64,000 bases of DNA from Cryobacterium sp. SO2. GTDB taxonomy: Bacteria; Actinomycetota; Actinomycetes; Actinomycetales; Microbacteriaceae. Below the pieces are notes generated by a model. That model did no database searches and was not told where the DNA came from. It worked only from the letters and a program-made list of their open reading frames with translations. Position numbers and translations under genes: made by a program. The stretch covers positions 1,674,001 to 1,738,000 of the forward strand of contig NZ_CP117849.1 in NCBI RefSeq assembly GCF_026151165.2, written 5' to 3'. This document shows, piece by piece, positions 57,705 to 64,000 of the stretch (the first letter of the stretch is position 1; every line of letters begins with the position of its first letter).

Positions 57705-59021
57705 ATGACGTTCGTCGCTCCATCCCTGGCCCCCGCACGCGATCAAGCGCTGACCCGTGACGAGGTGCTGCGCATCCGCAACGACTTCCCGGTGCTGCAC
57801 CAGCAGGTGAACGGGCATCCGCTCAACTATCTGGACTCAGGCGCCACCTCGCAGAACCCGATCAGCGTCATGGAAGCCGAGCAGGAGTACTACGAGCAGC
57901 GGAACGCCGCCGTCCACCGTGGAGCGCACACCCTGGCGTTCGCCGCCACCGAGGTGTTCGAGGCCGCCCGCGCCACCGTCGCCGCGTTCGTCGGTGCCGG
58001 CGAGAACGAGATCGTCTGGACCTCCAACGCCACCGAGGGCGTGAACCTCGTGTCGTACTCCTTCTCGAACGCGTCGCTCGGCCTGGGCGGCCCCGCCGCC
58101 GCCCGGTTCGCACTCGGCGCCGGCGACGAGATCGTCGTCACCGAGATGGAGCACCACTCCAACCTCATCCCGTGGCAGCAGCTGGCGCTCCGCACCGGCG
58201 CCACCCTGCGGTTCATCCCGGTGCTGGCCGATGGCACGCTCGACCTCACTGCCGCCGCCGAGATCCTCAACCCGCGCACCCGGCTCCTGGCCGTGACCCA
58301 CGCCTCCAATGTGGTGGGCACCATCAACCCGATCGACGACTTGGTCGCCCTGGCGCACGCCGTCGACGCCCTCGTCTTCCTCGACGCCTGCCAGTCCGCG
58401 CCGCACCTGGCGCTCGACCTCCACGCGCTCGACGTTGACTTCGCCGTGTTCTCCGGGCACAAGATGCTCGGCCCCACCGGCATCGGCGTGCTCTACGGCA
58501 AGGCCGAACTGCTTGCCGCGATGCCGCCGTTCCTCACCGGCGGCTCCATGATCACCACCGTCGACATGCAGACCGCCGAGTTCCTTGCCCCGCCGCAGCG
58601 GTTCGAGGCCGGCACCCAGCGCATCTCCCAGGCCATCGCCCTCGCGGCGGCCGTCGACTACCTCCGGCACACCGGCATGGAACGCATCCGCGCGCGCGAA
58701 GCCGACCTCGGCCGCCGGCTCGTGGAGGGTGTCACCGCCATCCACGGCGTTCGCCTGCTCGGCCCCGGCGTGGGCGTGGAACGCATCGGCCTGGCCGCGG
58801 TGGATGTCGCCGGCGTGCACGCGCACGACGTGGGCCAGTTCCTCGACGAGGCCGGCATCGCGGTGCGGGTGGGACACCACTGCGCGCAGCCTCTGCACAG
58901 GAAGCTCGGCGTCACCGCGTCCACCCGGGCGAGCACCTATCTGTACACGACCGACGACGAGGTGGACCAGTTCCTGGCCGTGCTCGCCGAGGTCGCCCCG
59001 TTCTTCGGAGTAGCCCGATGA
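57705..59021 (+). CDS. sufS: SufS-type cysteine desulfurase
   Basis: This PLP enzyme removes sulfur from cysteine and supplies it for Fe-S clusters and other uses. It has 438 residues, PLP Lys253 in VFSGHKMLGPTGIGVLYG, and catalytic Cys393 in RVGHHCAQPLHRKLG, the group II (SufS) arrangement. An N-terminal extension of about 20 residues precedes IRNDFPVLHQQVNGHPLNYLDSGATSQ. It overlaps sufU by ATGA. sufBCD are not in the window, so this pair may be separate from the main Suf operon. Confidence 0.95.
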   Translation: MTFVAPSLAPARDQALTRDEVLRIRNDFPVLHQQVNGHPLNYLDSGATSQNPISVMEAEQEYYEQRNAAVHRGAHTLAFAATEVFEAARATVAAFVGAGENEIVWTSNATEGVNLVSYSFSNASLGLGGPAAARFALGAGDEIVVTEMEHHSNLIPWQQLALRTGATLRFIPVLADGTLDLTAAAEILNPRTRLLAVTHASNVVGTINPIDDLVALAHAVDALVFLDACQSAPHLALDLHALDVDFAVFSGHKMLGPTGIGVLYGKAELLAAMPPFLTGGSMITTVDMQTAEFLAPPQRFEAGTQRISQAIALAAAVDYLRHTGMERIRAREADLGRRLVEGVTAIHGVRLLGPGVGVERIGLAAVDVAGVHAHDVGQFLDEAGIAVRVGHHCAQPLHRKLGVTASTRASTYLYTTDDEVDQFLAVLAEVAPFFGVAR

Positions 59022-59518
59022 CCTCGTCCGCCATGCAGCAGCTGTATCAGCAGATCATCCTCGACCACGCCAAGTACGCCCACGGTGCTGTTCCGGAGTT
59101 GCCGGCGTTGGACGCCGGCGCGGCATCCGGTGCGGCATCCGGCACGGGCCTCCGCGAGGCCCAGTCCCACCAGGTGAACACCACCTGCGGTGACGAGATC
59201 ACCGTGCGCGTCGGGCTGGCCGGCGCCGGCGCCGAGGCGCAGATCGACGAACTGGCCTGGCGCGGCGCGGGCTGCTCCATCTCGATGGCGTCGGCATCCG
59301 TGCTCAACGACACCGTGCACGGCACCTCCGTGGCGGAGTCCGAGGCCATGCTCGACCTGTTCCGGGAGATGCTGCGCTCGCGCGGCACCATCGAACCCGA
59401 CGAAGAGGTGATGGGCGACGCCGCCGCGTTCGCCGGGGTCTCCAAGTACCCCGCGCGGGTCAAGTGCGCGATGCTGCCCTGGGTGGCCTTCGAGGCCGCA
59501 CTGCTGCAGCTGCGCTGA
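59018..59518 (+). CDS. sufU: SufU zinc-dependent sulfurtransferase/scaffold
   Basis: SufU accepts sulfur from SufS in Gram-positive bacteria. It has 166 residues with the three conserved Cys in TTCGDEITVRV, GAGCSISMASASVLND and ARVKCAMLPWVAFEAAL, plus the Asp ligand region. An in-frame repeat (AASGAASGTG) enlarges the N-terminal loop before the first Cys, where other SufU proteins have a shorter NPRN-type stretch. It is translationally coupled to sufS. Confidence 0.94.
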   Translation: MTSSAMQQLYQQIILDHAKYAHGAVPELPALDAGAASGAASGTGLREAQSHQVNTTCGDEITVRVGLAGAGAEAQIDELAWRGAGCSISMASASVLNDTVHGTSVAESEAMLDLFREMLRSRGTIEPDEEVMGDAAAFAGVSKYPARVKCAMLPWVAFEAALLQLR

Positions 59519-59574
59519 CCTGGTTGACCTGGCTGACCTGGCTCATTTGGCTGACCTGCCGGGCCTGACCTAAC
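59516..59574. repeat. Degenerate 9-bp tandem repeats starting at the sufU stop
   Basis: TGACCTGGT at 59516-59524, which contains the sufU stop codon, is followed by TGACCTGGC twice, a diverged TCATTTGGC and TGACCTGCC up to 59560; TGACCTAAC follows at 59566. The array fills the gap to the convergent kinase gene. Confidence 0.85.
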
Positions 59575-60499
59575 CGACCGACACGGCGATGCGGTCGCGC
59601 AGGGCACTGGCGGGTGCCAGGCGGGGCAGAAACTCGGCGCCGTCGAGGGCATTGGCGATGGCGGGGCGGATGTCCACTGCGGGCCAGATCGCCCGCAGTC
59701 CGTGCTCGAACCGGCTGGAGATCTCCGGAGCGCGCAGCACCCCGCCGATGCCGCAGACCACGGGAGAGGCCTGATCGGCCTCGCCCACTCTGCGCAGCCC
59801 GGCCGCGGCCGAGACCACGAGCTCCGCCGCTGCCGCGTCGCAGATCGCGGCGGCGACGGCATCCGTCTCGGCCAGCTCGGTCACCCGGCGGGAGTACGCC
59901 GCGATCCGGCTCACCCGTAGCGGGTCGGCCTGCAGGTCGAGGTAGGCCATCTCCAGGTCGGGAAACTCGTCGAGCATGAACGAACTGAGCGCCGTCGCCG
60001 GTCCGCGACCGTCGTAGGCGCGCATCACTGCATCCAGGGCCGCCCGGCCGATCCAGTAGGCGCTGCCGGCGTCACCGATCAGGTTGCCCCAGCCGTCGAT
60101 GCGGGCCACGGCGGTGGCGCCCACCGCGAGCGTGACCACGCCGGTGCCGGCCGCCACGACCACACCGAGCTCGTCGCCCAGCGCGCCCAGATAGCTCGTC
60201 ACCGAGTCGTGCGCCAGGAACACCGCGGTCACCCCGTTCGCCGCGCCCAGGGCACGCAACTCGTTGGGGTCGGTCTCGGCCTTCGAGAACCCGGAGATGC
60301 CCGCGCTCACGGTGACGATGGGGCTCTGCGTCGACGACGCGACCCGAGCCACGACGTCGCCGAGCTGCGGCACGAGAGCGCCGTCGGTGCGGATGCCGCC
60401 GAACTCGAACGGAAGACTTCGGCCGTCGTCGGTGTGCAGCAGAGCGCGGATGCCGGTCTGGCCGGCGTCGATGATGAGCGAACGGGGTTCAGCGCTCAC
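59570..60499 (-). CDS. BadF/BadG/BcrA/BcrD-type ATPase (N-acetylglucosamine kinase-like)
   Basis: This 309-residue ASKHA-fold protein has phosphate-binding LIIDAGQTGIRALL, the second phosphate loop VVAAGTGVVTLAVG, GWGNLIGDAGSAYWIGRAAL and adenosine-binding VVCGIGGVLRAP. Among the family it looks most like amino-sugar kinases. It lies just downstream of beta-mannosidase on the same strand (45 bases), so phosphorylation of a sugar released from glycans is a sensible guess. The GTG start follows GGACACCCC. Confidence 0.85.
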   Translation of the reverse strand: MSAEPRSLIIDAGQTGIRALLHTDDGRSLPFEFGGIRTDGALVPQLGDVVARVASSTQSPIVTVSAGISGFSKAETDPNELRALGAANGVTAVFLAHDSVTSYLGALGDELGVVVAAGTGVVTLAVGATAVARIDGWGNLIGDAGSAYWIGRAALDAVMRAYDGRGPATALSSFMLDEFPDLEMAYLDLQADPLRVSRIAAYSRRVTELAETDAVAAAICDAAAAELVVSAAAGLRRVGEADQASPVVCGIGGVLRAPEISSRFEHGLRAIWPAVDIRPAIANALDGAEFLPRLAPASALRDRIAVSVG

Positions 60500-60544
60500 G
60501 GGGTGTCCAATCTGAGGCCGGTTCGGGCCGGCCTGGGGGAGTCG

Positions 60545-63082
60545 TCACGGCCGCACCAGCTGGTTGGTGCTGCGCAGCACGCCGGGGGCCGCGAAGACGG
60601 CGGGGTCGACCTCGAGCAGAGAGGTGACGGTGAAAACTGTACCCTCCCCGGGCAACAGGGTGACGAGCATGTCGTCGACGAGAGCGTCGGGGTCCACCTT
60701 GTCCACCAGCAGGGCGAGGTCGCGGGTGAGGGTGTCGACGGTGACGCGCACCCGGTAGCCGGAGTCGGTGCGCTCGGCCTCGACCAGCGGGGTGCCGGGG
60801 GTCAGCGCGGTGTCGCGGGCCTCGGCGAAGAACCAGTGCGCACGCAGCCCGCCCAGCTCGGCGCGCAGGAGCTCGCCGCCGGCAGCCGTCGTCTCGGCCA
60901 CGAAGGCCGGCAGCGGCACGGTCACGGTGCCGCGCGCGGCCAGGGTGACCTGCTCGACATGCTCGGCCAGCGCCTCGCCGGTGACGGCATACCGCCGCAC
61001 CGTGAGCTCGCCGGCCCACGGCTCTGCCGAGTCGTTGACCAGGACCACAGCAAGGCCGTCGCCGCGCGGCTGCACGGTGACCAGCCTGTCGGCGTAGGCG
61101 TGCTTGATGGCGTAGAGCAGGGGCTTGGGCCGGCCGTAGCCGTCCACGGCGGCCCAGGAGGTGACCGGCCAGCAGTCGTTCAACTGCCAGACGATGCTGC
61201 CCATGCAGTGCGGGGTGAGCGACCGGAAATGCTCGACCGCGGTGCTGATGGCGTTCGCCTGGTTGAGCGACATGGCCCAGTGCCAGTCGTCGATGTTCTC
61301 GGGCAGCGGCAGGTGCGGGATGAGACCGTCAGTGAGCTTGACGTTGCCCTCTGCGGCCTTCTGGTGCACGAGCATGCCGGGGGACTCCGGGGTGAGCGGG
61401 GCGTCGTGGATCGACTCGGTGAGCGTGGACCAGGTGGGCGGCCCCTGCCAGCCGAACTCGGCGACGAAGCGCGGCTGGTACTCGCGGTAGGCCGGGTAGT
61501 CACGCTGGTTCCAGAGGTCCCAGATGTGCATGGTGCCGTGCTCGGGATCGTTGGGGTGGCGGTCGGTCAGCAGTGCGCCGCCCTCGCCGGGCGAGAACGG
61601 GCTGCCGGGGGTGTAGCCGATGTGCGGGGCGAGCTCAGCCACGATGGCCGGGAAGGTCTCGTAGTAGTAGCCGGCGCCCCAGGTCTTGCCGTCCAGGCGA
61701 AGTTTCCAGTTCCACTCCTCGTGGCCCCAGATGTTCTCATTGTTGCCGTTGAGCACCACGAGCGACGGATGCGCGGCGAGCCGGGCGACGTTCTCCCTGG
61801 CCTCGGCCACGATCTCGCTGCTCAGCGGGTCTTCCTCCGCGTAGGCGGCGCAGGCGAGCAGGAAGTCCTGCCAGGTGAGCAGGCCGCGCTCGTCGCAGAG
61901 GTCGTAGAAGTCCTCGGTCTCGAAGATGCCGCCGCCCCAGACCCGGATCAGGTTGATGTTGGCGAACTCGGCCTGCTCGAGCCTGGTCTGGTAACGGTCC
62001 CTGGTGACGCGGTGCAGGAAGGCGTCGTCCGGGATCCAGTTCGCGCCGCGCACGAAGATCGCGGTGCCGTTGACGACGATGGTGAAGGGGGTGCCTGCGG
62101 CATCCGGGGTGGTGTCCAGCTCGACGGTGCGGAAGCCGATGCGGGTGCTGGACCTGTCCAGTTCGGTGCCGTCGAGCTCCGACGTGTCGGTCTCGTGCAG
62201 GATCACGTCGAGGTCGTAGAGCGGGTGCTCGCCGTAGCCGATCGGCCACCAGAGGTCCACGTCCGGCACGGTGAGGTCCACCGTGGCGCTCGTGGCTCCG
62301 GCGGGCAGGTCGACGGTGTGGCTGACGCCGGCGACGGATGCGGTGACCAGCAGCGGCGCATCCGTGGCGCGGGCCACCTCGACGTGCACCTCGACATGAC
62401 CGTCGGTGCCGGCTGCGGTGCTGCTGACGGTAGCTATGGGGCGCACGGTGCCCAGGCGCGCCGTCGACCAGCTCACCAGCGTCACCGGCTTCCACAGCCC
62501 GGAGGTGGTGGTGTCGATGCCCCAGTCCCAGCCGAAGCTGCAGGCCATCTTGCGGAGGGCGTTGAAGGGGTGGTGGTTCACGTGCGGGCGGTAGCCCAGG
62601 CTCAGGCTGGCGGCATCCGCCTCGCGCACGGGCGAGCGGAACACCACGACGAGCTCGTTGAGACCGGCCTTGAGCCTGGCGGTCACGTCGAAGGTGTAGC
62701 TGCGGTGCATATTGCGGGTGGCCCCGATGCGCACCCCGTTCAGGTCGATCTCGGCAACGGTGTCCAGGCCGCCGAAGTGGAGTTCGACCCGGTCCGCCCC
62801 GGCCGGGTTCCAGACGAAGGTGGTGCTGTAGCGCCAGTCGGTCAGGCCGATCCAGGAGAGCAGGTTCTCGTTGCCGTCGAGGTACGGGTCGGGGATGAGC
62901 TCGGCGGCGAGCAGATCGGTGTGCACTGAGCCGGGCACGGTGGCCGGCACCGTGATGCGTTGCACGGTGTTCGGCACCGGGCCATCGAGCGCCGTGACGC
63001 TCCAGTCGGTGAGCACCCGCACGGCCGGGGTGAGGGATTCGGTTACCAGGGAACGAGTTTCAGGCACGGTCAGTCCAGACAT
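60545..63082 (-). CDS. Beta-mannosidase (glycoside hydrolase family 2)
   Basis: This enzyme removes terminal beta-mannose residues from oligosaccharides. It has 845 residues in the GH2 order: jelly-roll domain (PATVPGSVHTDLLAAELIPDPYLDGNE), immunoglobulin-like domain, and TIM barrel with NLIRVWGGGIFETEDFYDLCDERGLLTWQDF, the acid/base NGNNENIWG and nucleophile region RFVAEFGWQGPPTW. No signal peptide is seen, so it acts inside the cell on imported sugars. A GTG three codons upstream is an alternative start. It is divergent from a LacI regulator that probably controls it. Confidence 0.94.
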   Translation of the reverse strand: MSGLTVPETRSLVTESLTPAVRVLTDWSVTALDGPVPNTVQRITVPATVPGSVHTDLLAAELIPDPYLDGNENLLSWIGLTDWRYSTTFVWNPAGADRVELHFGGLDTVAEIDLNGVRIGATRNMHRSYTFDVTARLKAGLNELVVVFRSPVREADAASLSLGYRPHVNHHPFNALRKMACSFGWDWGIDTTTSGLWKPVTLVSWSTARLGTVRPIATVSSTAAGTDGHVEVHVEVARATDAPLLVTASVAGVSHTVDLPAGATSATVDLTVPDVDLWWPIGYGEHPLYDLDVILHETDTSELDGTELDRSSTRIGFRTVELDTTPDAAGTPFTIVVNGTAIFVRGANWIPDDAFLHRVTRDRYQTRLEQAEFANINLIRVWGGGIFETEDFYDLCDERGLLTWQDFLLACAAYAEEDPLSSEIVAEARENVARLAAHPSLVVLNGNNENIWGHEEWNWKLRLDGKTWGAGYYYETFPAIVAELAPHIGYTPGSPFSPGEGGALLTDRHPNDPEHGTMHIWDLWNQRDYPAYREYQPRFVAEFGWQGPPTWSTLTESIHDAPLTPESPGMLVHQKAAEGNVKLTDGLIPHLPLPENIDDWHWAMSLNQANAISTAVEHFRSLTPHCMGSIVWQLNDCWPVTSWAAVDGYGRPKPLLYAIKHAYADRLVTVQPRGDGLAVVLVNDSAEPWAGELTVRRYAVTGEALAEHVEQVTLAARGTVTVPLPAFVAETTAAGGELLRAELGGLRAHWFFAEARDTALTPGTPLVEAERTDSGYRVRVTVDTLTRDLALLVDKVDPDALVDDMLVTLLPGEGTVFTVTSLLEVDPAVFAAPGVLRSTNQLVRP

Positions 63083-63411
63083 GGTTTGCACCGTCGACCC
63101 GGCCGGGACGAGACGGCAACGTCTCGTGGGCGGGTCTGGGGTGACGCTGATGAAGTGGGTTGCGATGACGATGTGGATGGGGCGCTGCCGGAGCAGTGTC
63201 TCTCGGTGATCACCCTCATGCTAGGCCTCGATTTCATGTCTCCGCAAACCCCGGATGTCAGCGTTGTCCTGCAATGTCTGGTCGCCTGTATGGGTCTTTC
63301 CACCGCTCATTCAGTGGGTCATCGAGGATCAGAGCACTTGCAGATGTCTCCAAAATGTCTTACGTTGACATGTGGTTGATCAACGGGACCGACCAGGGCA
63401 GGGGAGCACTC
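63083..63411. promoter_or_regulatory. Divergent control region of beta-mannosidase and LacI regulator
   Basis: This 329-base spacer contains no gene. It holds an inverted repeat ACGAGAC-N6-GTCTCGT at 63108-63127 close to the beta-mannosidase start, and four ATGTCT motifs at 63236, 63274, 63344 and 63355. ATGTC-N7-GACAT lies at 63355-63371 and the perfect palindrome GTTGATCAAC at 63375-63384, just upstream of the regulator start. The palindromes near 63360-63384 are candidate LacI-family operators. Confidence 0.55.
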
Positions 63412-64000
63412 ATGAGCACGCAGTCCCGATCGACGCAGTCCCGAGCCACGCTGGCAGACGTCGCGAGGCTCGCCGGGGTGAGCTCCAAGACGGTGTCGCG
63501 GGTCTTCGCCGATGCCGGCAACGTGTCGGCCGACACCAGGGAACGGGTGCTCGGTTCGGCCAAGCGGCTACGCTTCCGCCCCAACAACCTGGCCAGAAAC
63601 CTTCGCCGCGGCGGCGTCACCAACACCGTGGCGTTCGTGATCGGCGATCTCACCAACCCGTTCTACTTCACCGTCGCCGCGGGCATCGAACGCGAGCTGG
63701 CGCTGCACGGGCTCACCATGGTGCTCGCCTCCACCGATGACTCGCCCGACAGCGAGGAGCGCGTCGTCGACGCCCTCATCTCGCAACGGGTGCGTGCGCT
63801 GCTGTTGATCCCGATCGCCGACGACCAGTCCTACCTCGACGGGGAACGCCAGCTGGGTACCCCGGTGGTGAGCGTCGACCGGCCCGCCCGCAATCTCATC
63901 GCCGACTCGGTGGTGCTGCAGAACCGGCTGGGCATGGCGGACGCCGTGCGGTCGCTCACCGCCATCGGGCACCGCAAGATCGGCTTCATCAGCAATCCGG
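63412..64000 (+). CDS. LacI family transcriptional regulator (partial, runs off the window)
   Basis: The first 196 codons are present. Residues 12-60 form the LacI helix-turn-helix and hinge (TLADVARLAGVSSKTVSRVFA, then LRFRPNNLARNLRRGG). The periplasmic-binding-like effector domain begins TNTVAFVIGDLTNPFYFTVAAG and continues to the window edge at GHRKIGFISN. GGGGAG precedes the ATG. It is divergent from beta-mannosidase and its likely repressor, with a mannoside-derived sugar as the probable inducer. Confidence 0.93.
   Translation, partial: MSTQSRSTQSRATLADVARLAGVSSKTVSRVFADAGNVSADTRERVLGSAKRLRFRPNNLARNLRRGGVTNTVAFVIGDLTNPFYFTVAAGIERELALHGLTMVLASTDDSPDSEERVVDALISQRVRALLLIPIADDQSYLDGERQLGTPVVSVDRPARNLIADSVVLQNRLGMADAVRSLTAIGHRKIGFISNP

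Overview
The window is high-GC, densely packed DNA from an actinomycete, most likely a Microbacteriaceae-type organism. The reasons are the GC-rich codon use, the Mycobacterium-type LexA box, the DUF2017/ClpS pair, a DUF222-HNH (13E12-type) gene, a DUF6504-dnaE2 pair, a SufU-type Fe-S scaffold and many ATGA/GTGA stop-start overlaps. I saw no rRNA, tRNA, CRISPR array, transposase or phage gene.

Layout. 0.07-8.4 kb: a bifunctional penicillin-binding protein, the SOS mutagenesis polymerase dnaE2 with its small partner, glutamate decarboxylase and an SDR oxidoreductase. 8.6-13.9 kb: a two-gene glycosyltransferase operon, DUF2017, ClpS and an exported HNH-type nuclease. 13.9-20.6 kb: an IclR regulator and two divergent APC permeases, then a copper amine oxidase and a small membrane protein, which looks like an amine uptake and oxidation module. 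20.7-29.4 kb: a DUF1275 protein, a formamidase-family enzyme, an AtzH-amidase fusion, PucG, allantoate amidohydrolase, an RpiR regulator, a MocA/PucB-like cytidylyltransferase, OHCU decarboxylase and HIU hydrolase. 29.4-35.4 kb: an apparently unrelated block (membrane protein, DUF222-HNH, M20 hydrolase, SRAP, VOC, GNAT, DinB). 35.5-45.7 kb: guanine deaminase, uricase, allantoinase, adenine deaminase, an ABC importer and XdhC. 46-54.4 kb: xanthine dehydrogenase, moaE-moaB-moaC-moeA and moaD. 54.4-59.5 kb: an alkylsulfatase, MoeB-rhodanese, SufS and SufU. 59.6-64 kb: a BadF-type kinase, beta-mannosidase and the start of a LacI regulator.

Together the central 30 kb encode an almost complete route from adenine and guanine through xanthine, urate, HIU, OHCU, allantoin, allantoate and ureidoglycine to oxalurate and glycine. 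The molybdenum-cofactor synthesis, cytidylation and sulfuration functions that xanthine dehydrogenase needs are alongside. The AtzH-amidase fusion next to PucG and an RpiR regulator suggests a compact actinobacterial version of the oxalurate-degrading branch known from Klebsiella hpx genes.

Three kinds of non-coding structure stand out. First, a roughly 66-70 bp palindromic element occurs three times, each just downstream of a gene and in the same orientation relative to it. Second, short tandem duplications repeatedly span or abut gene stop codons (dnaE2, DUF2017, clpS, formamidase, moaE, moeB, sufU). Third, candidate operators lie in the divergent and upstream regions of the purine and amine genes.
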